In this document: piece after piece, positions 43,279 through 51,629 of the stretch
Layout of the letters: each line of letters starts with the position of its first letter
How positions within the stretch are numbered: the first letter of the stretch is position 1
NCBI GenBank assembly: GCA_002591745.1
Contig: PDLQ01000024.1
Span: forward strand, 1-64,000
From: Lewinellaceae bacterium SD302
GTDB lineage: Bacteria; Bacteroidota; Bacteroidia; Chitinophagales; Saprospiraceae
Direction: 5' to 3'
DNA length: 64,000 bases
Translations under genes and position numbers: made by a program
The notes under the pieces: model-generated
Told to the model about the DNA's origin: nothing
What the model saw: the letters and a program-made list of their open reading frames with translations, nothing else
Databases searched by the model: none

Positions 43279-44520
43279 ATGACCATTTTCTTCATCGTTG
43301 TAGCCCTGGTTTTTTCCGCCCTGTTTAGTGGATCGGAGATCGCTTACGTATCCTCTAACAAGCTACGAGTAGAACTAAAGAAAAAGCGAAACACTTATCG
43401 CAGCCGCATTCTGGCCGGGTGGTTCGACCGCCCCGCCAACTTCATCAGTACCATGCTGGTGGGTAATAACGCGGCCCTCGTCGCTTTTTCTACCCTGATG
43501 ACCGACGTATTGAACGTTTCCATGATTCCGGGACTGGGGCTGGAAAACGGTCTGTTGATCACCTTGGTAAATACCGTGGTGATTACTCTGATCGTATTGG
43601 TTTTCGGTGAATTCATTCCCAAGACACTATTCCGGCTTTTTTCGGATGACGCGCTCTACTTTTTAGCCGTTCCGCTACGCTGGTTACAATTAGCTCTCTA
43701 CGTGCCGAGTATGATAATGACCGGAATCAGTAGTCGTTTGATGGGGCTTTTCTTTAAGCAACCCGCCGAAGCGCTGGACAATGTGCTGACCCGTTCAGAT
43801 TTGGAAACTTTCGTCAACGAAGGCAGCTCCACGGGAGAAGAGAGTATCGACGTTGAACTGTTCGGCAAGGCATTAAACCTGCACGACGTCCGGATTCGGG
43901 ATTGTATGATACCCCGCAAAGAGATTCAGAGCATTGATGTGAATGCACCGATCAGTGAGCTGGTGGAAAAGTTTCAGGAAACTCGTCTGTCTCGTCTGCT
44001 GGTCTACGATGGCGATATCGACAACCTGCTCGGCTACGTCCATCACCAGTCATTGCTGGAATATCCGAAACAGATCAATGACTGCATCATGGAAATCACC
44101 TACGTGCCCGAGGTGACCAAGGTGACCGATATGTTAAACGCTACGGTGACTAAAAGCGTCAGCATAGCTTGTGTGGTGGATGAGTTTGGTGGAGTATCGG
44201 GTATTGTAACCATGGAAGACCTGCTGGAACAAATCTTCGGCGAAATCGAAGACGAATACGACGATGATGACTACATCAACGTTAAAGAAAGCGAAGACAG
44301 CTACCGTTTCAGCGGTCGGCTGGAAATCAATTACCTCAAAGACGAATACAACCTCCGCTTCCCCGACGGTGACTACCAAACGCTGAGTGGCTACCTGGTC
44401 ACCGTTGCCGAACGCGTACCCGAAGAAGGCGAAGTTCTGGAGATAGAGGGGTACCGTTTTGAGTTGTTAGAGGTGAGTAATACCCGAATTGAGGTACTGC
44501 GGCTGGTGGTGGTGGAATAG
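43279..44520 (+). CDS. CNNM/CorC-family membrane protein, GldE-like
   Basis: 413 residues from the ATG at 43279; TTG at 43273 is an alternative. A DUF21/CNNM transmembrane domain (about 1-170, with FSGSEIAYVSSNKLRVELKK, in part) is followed by two CBS domains (about 195-315; CMIPRKEIQSIDVNAPISEL, EITYVPEVTKVTDML) and a CorC_HlyC domain (about 330-413; FSGRLEINYLKDEYNLRFPDG, in part). Family members move magnesium or sodium; the Bacteroidota member GldE is tied to gliding. Without a gldD neighbour, GldE is only a possibility. Confidence 0.85.
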   Translation: MTIFFIVVALVFSALFSGSEIAYVSSNKLRVELKKKRNTYRSRILAGWFDRPANFISTMLVGNNAALVAFSTLMTDVLNVSMIPGLGLENGLLITLVNTVVITLIVLVFGEFIPKTLFRLFSDDALYFLAVPLRWLQLALYVPSMIMTGISSRLMGLFFKQPAEALDNVLTRSDLETFVNEGSSTGEESIDVELFGKALNLHDVRIRDCMIPRKEIQSIDVNAPISELVEKFQETRLSRLLVYDGDIDNLLGYVHHQSLLEYPKQINDCIMEITYVPEVTKVTDMLNATVTKSVSIACVVDEFGGVSGIVTMEDLLEQIFGEIEDEYDDDDYINVKESEDSYRFSGRLEINYLKDEYNLRFPDGDYQTLSGYLVTVAERVPEEGEVLEIEGYRFELLEVSNTRIEVLRLVVVE

Positions 44521-44522
44521 AC

Positions 44523-44703
44523 GTCGCTTTGCTCCTTTTAGACGGTCTTCGGCCTTTTAGGACGCTTCGCTTTAGGCGCTCGTTCCTCGCTCTTAGGACT
44601 TGGCTTGAAATTGAAAAATTTTATCTTCGACTTCAGCTTCCCAAAAGATCGCTTCAGCAATCGTCTAAAAGGAGCTTGCGCCGTCTAAAAGCGCGAAGCG
44701 CGT
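44523..44703. repeat. Second MITE-like element with inverted ends
   Basis: GCTCCTTTTAGACGG near the left end is mirrored by CCGTCTAAAAG and CGTCTAAAAGGAGC at the right end, and the outermost GACGTCGCTTTGC by GCGAAGCGCGTC. It fills the gap between the CNNM-like and GNAT genes and encodes no protein. Confidence 0.65.
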
Positions 44704-44709
44704 CCAACT

Positions 44710-45195
44710 ATGCTAAAAAAGGCCACCACCACCGACATCCCTACTATCCAATCCCTCGCCCACCGTACCTGGCCGGATACCTTCGGGGATATTCTCAGTC
44801 CCGATCAGATCGATTACATGCTGGAGATGATGTACTCCCCCGCAGCCATTCGCGAGCAGATGGAAAAGGGACACGTATTTCATCTAGTTTACGAAGCAGG
44901 ACAACCACAGGGCTACCTGTCACACCAACTTGATTATTTACCGGGGACGACTAAAGTTCACAAAATTTACGTACTACCGGAGCAGCAGGGGAAAGGACTT
45001 GGCAAGCTCCTGATCCGGGCAGCTGAACGTTTTGCTAAGGAGGCAGGTCAACAAACACTCCGGCTGGACGTGAATTACCAAAACCAGGCGATCGGTTTCT
45101 ACGAATACCTGGGTTTTGTGAAGATCGGACGCCATAATACGGATATCGGGAACGGTTATTTGATGGAGGATTTCATTATGGAGGCAAAGCTTTAA
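44710..45195 (+). CDS. GNAT-family acetyltransferase
   Basis: 161 residues. The coenzyme A-binding strand and loop read VHKIYVLPEQQGKGLGKLLIR (in part: IYVLPEQQGKGLGKLL), with the canonical QxxGxG. The C-terminal acceptor region contains LDVNYQNQAIGFYEYLGFVK. It resembles small RimI-like acetyltransferases; acceptor unknown. The ATG lies six bases after a MITE-like element, so its transcription may depend on that element. Confidence 0.88.
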   Translation: MLKKATTTDIPTIQSLAHRTWPDTFGDILSPDQIDYMLEMMYSPAAIREQMEKGHVFHLVYEAGQPQGYLSHQLDYLPGTTKVHKIYVLPEQQGKGLGKLLIRAAERFAKEAGQQTLRLDVNYQNQAIGFYEYLGFVKIGRHNTDIGNGYLMEDFIMEAKL

Positions 45196-45241
45196 TTTGC
45201 TGGTCTGACAGTTTAGTGGCGGATAGATCGTAGCGGGAATT

Positions 45242-45249
45242 TACCTTTG
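45242..45249 (+). promoter_or_regulatory. SCO1-like gene promoter -7 box
   Basis: TACCTTTG fits TAnnTTTG, 25 bases before the ATG at 45275. Confidence 0.55.
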
Positions 45250-45274
45250 CGATACTGAATCAACCTTTTGCTGC

Positions 45275-45940
45275 ATGCGTTTTTCATTGATCTTTTTTGT
45301 GTTGCTCTGTGTGGGCTGTTCCGAAGCAGGTATTACCCCCGAAACCGCCGAGGCATACCACCGCCACCACCCCCTGAGTGCTGATGGCTATTACATCATG
45401 GATTCGCTAACCTACCCAGGTAATCAACCCATAGACGAGAATGGCAAGTTGATGCCAGAACCGGTTCGCGACTGGACTTACGTCAATCAGGACGGAGACA
45501 CGGTGACTAATAAAGATTTACTGGGCCAGGTGTACGTCGTGGATTTCTTTTTCACCTCATGCCCGACGATCTGCCCGACCGTAAAGGGCAACATGCTGCG
45601 TATCCACGAGAAATTCGGCCACCGCGATGACTTTAAAATGGTTTCTTTCACCATTGACCCCAAGCGAGACACGCCAGAGGCCATGAAAGAATACGTCACT
45701 AAACTCGGCGTGCCGAATACGGAAGACTGGTGGTACCTCCACGGTGACAAGCTGGAAACCTACGAGCTGGATGCCGATTACCTAAGCGTGGCCGAAGAGA
45801 ATGCCAATGCTCCCGGTGGCTTCGACCACAGCGGCTATATTGTATTAGTGGACAAAAAAGGATTCGTGCGGGCCTATGCCAGTGGTTTACAGCCAGAAGA
45901 AGTGGATCATTTGATGGAGGACATTGAACTCTTACTGTAA
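45275..45940 (+). CDS. SCO1/SenC-family copper protein
   Basis: 221 residues. A lipoprotein-type signal (LLCVGCSE, Cys at about 15) anchors a thioredoxin-like domain. The copper-binding motif is FFFTSCPTICPTVKGNM (Cys-x3-Cys), and the distal His is in GGFDHSGYIVLVD. SCO proteins deliver copper to cytochrome c oxidase Cu(A). No oxidase genes are adjacent, so the link to respiration is from the family only. Confidence 0.92.
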   Translation: MRFSLIFFVLLCVGCSEAGITPETAEAYHRHHPLSADGYYIMDSLTYPGNQPIDENGKLMPEPVRDWTYVNQDGDTVTNKDLLGQVYVVDFFFTSCPTICPTVKGNMLRIHEKFGHRDDFKMVSFTIDPKRDTPEAMKEYVTKLGVPNTEDWWYLHGDKLETYELDADYLSVAEENANAPGGFDHSGYIVLVDKKGFVRAYASGLQPEEVDHLMEDIELLL

Positions 45941-46018
45941 GCGGATATATTTTGCCGTAGATGATGCCACGCCTCCTTTGGCGTGAATCACACTTATTGG
46001 TTTTGCCGTACTTGTCGC

Positions 46019-46639
46019 TTAGCCGTTAATCTCCCGCTTGATATTTTCCCGAGCTTTCACTCCGTACAGGTCGCGGAAGCAATCGGTGTGGTAAATATGC
46101 TCCCGCTCCAGAAACGTGCGCATGGCTTTTCTACGGGCCGGATAGTATAGGAAGTCTGGATAAAAGCGATATTCCTTGCGGACATTACGCCTGTACTCAT
46201 TGTACTCCATTTCAGAACTTCCCAGAATGGCCAAATCGATATCCAGTAAGACGGGTAGATCAGGGTCCGTATTGCCACTTGGAATCCGATGATCTTTGGT
46301 AGCAAGGATTTGTGTCTCTATTTGTTGGACTAACAATGTAGCAATGTTGGTTGTGGACAGTAGCTCACTAGCACGACGAGCACTAGCAGCTTCATTATCC
46401 TTCCGCAATGGATTGTAGACGAGATCATGGTAGAAAATCGCCAAACTCAGACTCTGTTTATCGGCCAATCCATCCGGATAGCGATCCAATTCCGAGAACA
46501 TTTTCTCCAGATGAGCCAAATTATGGTAGTGACGTCCTTTAGTCGAGTAGGCAGAATAAATCTCTTGCCAGTAAGGCATTACATCTACTGACTCGCTAGT
46601 TGGGAAAACCTTTGAAAACCTCTTCTCTAGTTCAATCAT
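46019..46639 (-). CDS. HD-superfamily predicted metal-dependent hydrolase
   Basis: 206 residues. Metal-site pieces are GRHYHNLAHLEKMF (about 34-47), AIFYHDLVYNP (about 67-77) and a late Asp in LDIDLAILGSS, as in the family of predicted HD phosphohydrolases (COG4339-like). The ATG overlaps the stop of an upstream small ORF as ATGA. A near-copy of the 15-base repeat is embedded in frame (NIATLLVQQ). Substrate unknown. Confidence 0.8.
   Translation of the reverse strand: MIELEKRFSKVFPTSESVDVMPYWQEIYSAYSTKGRHYHNLAHLEKMFSELDRYPDGLADKQSLSLAIFYHDLVYNPLRKDNEAASARRASELLSTTNIATLLVQQIETQILATKDHRIPSGNTDPDLPVLLDIDLAILGSSEMEYNEYRRNVRKEYRFYPDFLYYPARRKAMRTFLEREHIYHTDCFRDLYGVKARENIKREING
46330..46344 (-). 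repeat. Dispersed 15-base repeat, copy h (one change), inside the HD gene
   Basis: CTAACAATGTAGCAA on the plus strand. In the gene's sense direction it encodes IATLLV. Confidence 0.7.
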
Positions 46640-46809
46640 AGCGATGGCGTGTTAAATATCATCCCCCAAAGTATCAATAAAACTATCGCAGCAATTAAAG
46701 TTAAGACGGTGATCCAGGCACTGTTTTCTTTAGCAAGTAAGGCACGAAAACCGTAATTAATCGTCGATGCAGTGGCCGCTAGCTGTAGTAAGGAAAAAGC
46801 AAGCAGCAA
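46636..46809 (-). CDS. Small membrane protein coupled to the HD gene
   Basis: A 57-residue frame from TTG at 46809 to TGA at 46638-46636. It has two hydrophobic segments (LLAFSLLQLAATAS and ITVLTLIAAIVLLILWGMIF). Its stop overlaps the ATG of the HD gene as ATGA, which supports real translation. No ATG is in frame, and an inverted-repeat element begins just upstream, so the gene may have lost its 5' end. Family not recognised. Confidence 0.4.
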   Translation of the reverse strand: MLLAFSLLQLAATASTINYGFRALLAKENSAWITVLTLIAAIVLLILWGMIFNTPSL

Positions 46810-46825
46810 GAAACATTCACTTTCG

Positions 46826-46945
46826 GCCTCCTCTCCGGAGGAAATGGGAACGCTCCGCGCTAATATAAGGGCAAAACCGCAGGTTCGCTTACGTGTCGGC
46901 GCGAAGCGACTCTCTCTCCTCCGGAGAGGACGGGGGAAAGAGGTC
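46826..46945. repeat. Inverted-repeat element with CTCTCCGGAG ends
   Basis: CCTCTCCGGAGG on the left (46830-46841) is mirrored by CCTCCGGAGAGG (46918-46929), followed by GACGGGGGAAAGAGG. It encodes no protein. It is unrelated by eye to the two MITE-like families described elsewhere in the window. The remaining sequence to 47086 shows no gene. Confidence 0.6.
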
Positions 46946-47086
46946 TAAATCATATCGCGCGACTTATCCTAATTGAGTCAAGTCGCGCTTTTATGAGGTC
47001 ATCCAGTTAGCGTCAGAAATTTTAGCCGCCCGGAGGTCGCTGACCAAACAGTTGATGCTTATCTTAAGGCCCCACAAGAACCTACT

Positions 47087-50000
47087 ATGCGCAAGAGCTT
47101 TTTCCCATTACTAACACTGCTCCTTCTTTTCACCCTCGATCTATCCGCCCAAAAAGAGCAGAAAGAACCCAGTTTTTTCGAGCATTTTGAAGCGATCCAG
47201 CCCCGTAGTATCGGCCCGGCCGGTATGAGTGGACGAATCACGGCTATTGACGTCAATCCAAAAAACAAGGACATCATGTTTGCCGGAGCAGCCAGTGGTG
47301 GGGTCTGGCGCAGCAAGAACGGTGGCATCGACTGGCACCCCGTATTCGACGAGCAAAAAACCGCGGCCATTGGCTCCATCTCCATCAGTGACTCCAACCC
47401 GAACGTGATCTGGGTAGGCACCGGCGAGGGCAATCCACGCAACTCCGCCAACTATGGCGGTGGCATTTACCGCAGCCTCGACGGCGGCGACAGCTGGAAG
47501 TTTATGGGGCTGAAAAATACCCGGGCTATCCACCGGGTGATCGTTCACCCCGAAAACCCGGACGTAGTATGGGCCGGTGCCTTTGGCAGTATGTGGGGGC
47601 CGAACAAAGAACGCGGTGTTTATAAAACCACCGATGGAGGCAAAAACTGGAAGAAAGTTCTTTACGTCGACGAAGAGACCGGCGTAGCCGACCTGATCAT
47701 CGACCCGACCAACCCCAATAAGCTATTGGCCGCTATGTGGACCAACGACCGCGACCCCTGGTTCTTCAACTCCGGTGGTAAAGGATCCGGCATTTGGGTA
47801 ACCTACGATGGTGGCAACAACTGGAAACGACGCACCGCCAAGGACGGACTGCCCAAGGGCGACCTCGGTCGGATCGGACTGGCCATTGCCGCCAGTAAGC
47901 CGGACATCGTTTACGCCTTGGTGGAGGCCAAAGAAAATGGTCTTTACAAGAGTACCGACGGCGGAAAAACCTTTAGTTTGGTGAGTAAAAAGAACATCGG
48001 CAACCGCCCCTTCTACTACGCCGAATTGTACGTGGATCCGCAAAACGAAAACCGCATCTTCAACATCTACACTTATGTCTCCCGCAGTGAGGATGGAGGA
48101 AAGAGCTTCAAGGTGATCGCCGATTACGGCAACAACGTCCACCCGGATCACCACGCCTTCTGGATCGACCCGGACAACCCCGAGTTCATCATCGATGGCA
48201 ATGACGGTGGTTTGAACATCAGTCGCGACGGTGGAGATACCTGGCGCTTCGCCGAGAATCTGCCGGTGGGGCAATTCTATCACGTTAACTATGACATGGA
48301 CATTCCCTACCACGTCGGTGGTGGCATGCAGGATAACGGTAGTTGGGTAGGACCGGCCTACGTTTGGAAAAGTGGCGGCATTACCGCGGCCGACTGGCAG
48401 GAAGTGCGCTTCGGCGATGGTTTCGACATCATGTTCAAGCCGGATAATAACCGCTACGTGTACGCCGCCAGTCAGGGAGGCAGTGTAGGATTGGTCGACC
48501 GGGAAACGGGGGCCAGTCAGTTCATTAAGCCGGTGCACCCCGACGGTGAGTTCCTGCGCTTCAACTGGAACGCTGCTATGTCTCAGAGCCCACACGACGT
48601 TTGTACCATTTTTTATGGCAGCCAATACGTTCACAAGAGTACTGATTGCGGCCAACACTGGGAGATCATCAGCCCGGACCTGACGACTAACGACAGCACA
48701 AAGCAAAAACAAGATATCAGCGGTGGTCTGACCATCGACGCCACCCAGGCTGAGAACCATACGACCATCCTCTCCATCACCCAGGACCCTTTTGATAAAA
48801 ATACCATCTGGGCAACGACGGATGACGGGCAGTTACAGGTCACCCGGGACGGTGGAGAGAATTGGGAGAACCAGTCCGCTCGTCTGGGGGGCATCGCCCC
48901 GAACAGTTGGCTTGGCTACTTTGAAGTCAGCAAAATCAACCCGGGCGAAGCATTCCTGGCCGCTAATGATTATCGTCGCAATGACTTTGCGCCCTACCTC
49001 TACCACACCAAAAATTACGGCCAGAGCTGGCAGCGAATTGAGAACGACATCAAGGGCCACACCATGTGTATCGTGCAGGATCCCTTACAGGAGAATCACC
49101 TTTGGGCGGGTACCGATCAGGGTCTTTTTTACAGCCACAATTACGGTAAGAATTGGCACAAATACGACCAGGGCTTCCCCACCGTTCCCGTGCGCGACCT
49201 GAAGATTCACCCCCGCGAGCATGACCTGATCGTAGGCACCTTCGGCCGCGCTATCTGGATACTGGACGACCTGCGTCCGTTCAGAGAAATGGCAAGAACT
49301 GAAGGAAAAGTACTGCAAGACAGCTTCGCTCTTTTCTCCGCCCCGGACGCTTACCAGGCCGAGTACCGCAGCTACCAGGGTATTCGCTTCGTGGCCCAGG
49401 GCAACTACGCCGGGGAGAACCGGGACAACGGCGCCCGTCTGACCTACTGGGTGAAGCCACCGGCCGAAGAAAAGGATCGGGAGAAGAAGCCGAAAGACAA
49501 GGTGAAAATCCAGATCGTGAACAGCACCGGAGATACCATTCGCACCTTCACCCGCAAGCCCCAGCAATGGGGAATGAACCGCAGCAGTTGGAACATGCGC
49601 CGTGACGGCATCGAGTTCCCCAGCCGCCGCGAACGTAAGGCGGACGCTGACCGGAATAGCGGCAGTTCGGTCTTACCCGGCACTTACCGGGTGGTGATGA
49701 CCTATGGGAATCATGTGAACCAAACCACGGTAACCGTACATCCCGACCCGCGCCTGAAGTACACCGCAGGCATGTATGACGTTCAGCAGCAAATGCAGGC
49801 CCGTATGGATAGCGCCATTGTACGTACCACCCGCTCCTGGAACCTGCTGCGCGACGCTCGCAAAGGCATCAAGCTCACCCAGAGTATGCTGGTTCACGCC
49901 GATAAAGACCTCAAAGACACTCTGAATAAACAGGCTAAGGAACTGATCGGTACCATCGACAGTCTGGAGGCCATCGTTATGGATCCGCCGGACCAGAAGG

Positions 50001-50236
50001 GTATCCAGCGCAACCCCGTTAATCTGCAGGCCAAAATGTGGCAGGCGCGGGGCTACGTGAGACAGATCGAAGGCAGTAGTTCCCAGATGGCGGACGTGAG
50101 TCTCCGGATTTTCGAGGAGGAGTCTTTGGACTTCATAGAAGCAGTGCGAATGTTCGTGAACGAGGATTTACAAAGCTTCCGGGAGCAGCTGGACGGAGTT
50201 GAGATGCCGCTTTTTGGAAGTGATCTTGACGATTAG
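47087..50236 (+). CDS. Large secreted BNR/VPS10-like repeat protein
   Basis: 1049 residues. A signal peptide (about 1-21, ending LDLSAQ) is followed by a long beta-propeller region with many BNR/Asp-box units (YRSLDGGDSWK, YKTTDGGKNWK, YKSTDGGKTF, SRSEDGGKSF, TRDGGENWE) up to about residue 730. The rest (about 770-1049) is a non-propeller domain, with PGTYRVVMTYGNHVNQTTV and a helical end. It resembles sortilin/VPS10-like glycosyl-hydrolase-fold exported proteins common in Bacteroidota. There is no T9SS tail. Enzymatic activity cannot be claimed. Confidence 0.8.
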   Translation: MRKSFFPLLTLLLLFTLDLSAQKEQKEPSFFEHFEAIQPRSIGPAGMSGRITAIDVNPKNKDIMFAGAASGGVWRSKNGGIDWHPVFDEQKTAAIGSISISDSNPNVIWVGTGEGNPRNSANYGGGIYRSLDGGDSWKFMGLKNTRAIHRVIVHPENPDVVWAGAFGSMWGPNKERGVYKTTDGGKNWKKVLYVDEETGVADLIIDPTNPNKLLAAMWTNDRDPWFFNSGGKGSGIWVTYDGGNNWKRRTAKDGLPKGDLGRIGLAIAASKPDIVYALVEAKENGLYKSTDGGKTFSLVSKKNIGNRPFYYAELYVDPQNENRIFNIYTYVSRSEDGGKSFKVIADYGNNVHPDHHAFWIDPDNPEFIIDGNDGGLNISRDGGDTWRFAENLPVGQFYHVNYDMDIPYHVGGGMQDNGSWVGPAYVWKSGGITAADWQEVRFGDGFDIMFKPDNNRYVYAASQGGSVGLVDRETGASQFIKPVHPDGEFLRFNWNAAMSQSPHDVCTIFYGSQYVHKSTDCGQHWEIISPDLTTNDSTKQKQDISGGLTIDATQAENHTTILSITQDPFDKNTIWATTDDGQLQVTRDGGENWENQSARLGGIAPNSWLGYFEVSKINPGEAFLAANDYRRNDFAPYLYHTKNYGQSWQRIENDIKGHTMCIVQDPLQENHLWAGTDQGLFYSHNYGKNWHKYDQGFPTVPVRDLKIHPREHDLIVGTFGRAIWILDDLRPFREMARTEGKVLQDSFALFSAPDAYQAEYRSYQGIRFVAQGNYAGENRDNGARLTYWVKPPAEEKDREKKPKDKVKIQIVNSTGDTIRTFTRKPQQWGMNRSSWNMRRDGIEFPSRRERKADADRNSGSSVLPGTYRVVMTYGNHVNQTTVTVHPDPRLKYTAGMYDVQQQMQARMDSAIVRTTRSWNLLRDARKGIKLTQSMLVHADKDLKDTLNKQAKELIGTIDSLEAIVMDPPDQKGIQRNPVNLQAKMWQARGYVRQIEGSSSQMADVSLRIFEEESLDFIEAVRMFVNEDLQSFREQLDGVEMPLFGSDLDD

Positions 50237-50366
50237 CGAGCGTGGTTTGGATTTCACCATTTAGGTACGGAGGTACTGAGCGTGGTACACGTATAGCTTG
50301 GTTTCTTCGTACCTGAGTGGTAAAAACACCGCAAGTAAAATTTACTTCAATTGCCCTAGCAGGTAC
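50237..50366. other. Short intergenic region
   Basis: GGTACGGAGGTACTGAG and CGTACCTGAGTGG words form a weak inverted repeat between the convergent BNR-protein and ATPase genes; it may end transcription. No gene. Confidence 0.3.
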
Positions 50367-51506
50367 TTACCACTTCTCCACCCAATCAAATAAGTTCTCC
50401 GGATTAATTACCGCAAAATCACTATCCGGATAGGCCCTGCGAAAGGCAATCGGTTGCTTGGGTATCTTTTTGGCGTTCCATTTAAATTCGTAGGTATGGA
50501 GGCGGCCGCCACGGTCTTCGATCCAATCGATTTCTTGCTGGTCGTAAGTCCTCCAGAAATAATTATAGGAGAGTAGCCGCTGAGAAGCCTGATATTTTAG
50601 GCGTTCGCTGATGGCGTAATTTTCCCAGAGCGTGCCGATGTCTTGCCGCAAGGCGAGTGGGTTGAAATTATTGAGCAGTGCGTTGCGAACGCCATTGTCG
50701 TAAAAGTACCAGCGTTTCCCTTTTACGATCTCTTTACGCAGATTTCGGCTAAAAGCGCCTACCCGGTGGATCACGAAAACCTTTGATAGCAAATTCAGAT
50801 AGCGCTCTACGGTTACCTTGTCTAAGGAAAGCTGGCGACCAATTTCGGAGTAAGAAACTTCAGACCCTACTTGAAAAGCAATGAGCCGCAAGAGAGCCAG
50901 AATCCGATCGTTATTTTTGATTCCCTCAAAGGTCAGGATGTCTTTTAGCAAATAAGTATTGATCAGTTCCTGTAAGTAGTATTGCCGCTCATCATTATCC
51001 GTCATGCTGATCAATTCGGGGTAGTTACCGTAAACGAGGCGCTGTTTGAGTCGCTCTCCAGCCGTGAATAAGTCTTCCGTCTGGGTTAATTCTCTTTCGG
51101 ATAGCGGATGAATATTGAAGGTATATTTTCGACCCGTCAGTGGTTCCCCGGTTTTGTTTTCAACGTCGAATGCGGAAGAACCGGTAGCGATGATCTTCAA
51201 GCCCGGTATCTCATCAATCATTAACTTTAGTACCCAGCCGATCTCGTCGATCTTTTGGGCTTCGTCGATAATGAGTATTCGCTTCTTTCCTAGTAGATTT
51301 CGGTAGTTTTCTACAGTTCGGCGTGCCAGTAGTTCCTGTACGTCGGCGGCCTCGCCGTTAAGTAATAAGTACGGTTCGTCTAGCTGCTGAATTAATTGCT
51401 TAAGCATAACCGTTTTGCCTACGCGTCGCGGCCCCAAAAGCACGATAGCCTTATTTTCCCGTAGAAATTTAAAAACGTTTTTGAGTTGCTCGCGTTCTAA
51501 AATCAT
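50367..51506 (-). CDS. AAA-type ATPase with DUF4143 domain
   Basis: 379 residues. Walker A is LGPRRVGKT (about 23-31) and Walker B is ILIIDEAQ; sensor residues follow in KIIATGSSAF. A winged-helix-like middle is seen in VSYSEIGRQLSLDKVTVERYLNLL (in part). The C-terminal DUF4143 domain has nuclease-fold-like residues (QEIDWIEDRGGRLHTYEFKWN, in part). These solitary ATPases are widespread and of unknown role. No toxin partner is adjacent. Its promoter is covered by two tandem palindromes that end at the start codon, suggesting tight and possibly self-control. Confidence 0.87.
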   Translation of the reverse strand: MILEREQLKNVFKFLRENKAIVLLGPRRVGKTVMLKQLIQQLDEPYLLLNGEAADVQELLARRTVENYRNLLGKKRILIIDEAQKIDEIGWVLKLMIDEIPGLKIIATGSSAFDVENKTGEPLTGRKYTFNIHPLSERELTQTEDLFTAGERLKQRLVYGNYPELISMTDNDERQYYLQELINTYLLKDILTFEGIKNNDRILALLRLIAFQVGSEVSYSEIGRQLSLDKVTVERYLNLLSKVFVIHRVGAFSRNLRKEIVKGKRWYFYDNGVRNALLNNFNPLALRQDIGTLWENYAISERLKYQASQRLLSYNYFWRTYDQQEIDWIEDRGGRLHTYEFKWNAKKIPKQPIAFRRAYPDSDFAVINPENLFDWVEKW

Positions 51507-51565
51507 AATTCGGTGAATTTAATCACCGAATTTACGTAAATTTAGTGAATTGAATCACCAAATTT
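51507..51565 (-). promoter_or_regulatory. Double-dyad operator over the ATPase promoter
   Basis: Dyad 1: AATTCGGTGA (51507-51516) and TCACCGAATT (51523-51532), perfect, starting one base from the ATG. Dyad 2: AAATTTAGTGA (51538-51548) and TCACCAAATTT (51555-51565), with one mismatch. Both have a 6-base spacer, and the centres are 32 bases apart (three helical turns). On the minus strand TAAATTCG (-7-like) lies in dyad 1 and TTTG (-33-like) in dyad 2. Confidence 0.7.
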
Positions 51566-51629
51566 ATGTTTACTGATTGATTTTCCGAATTATATTCGTG
51601 AAGAAGAACATAGAACGTGGCAAGTAAAG

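Noticed and set aside
47723-48760. 345-residue open frame on the minus strand
   Set aside because: It lies wholly inside the BNR-repeat gene on the other strand, and its hydrophobic pattern mirrors the coding repeats.
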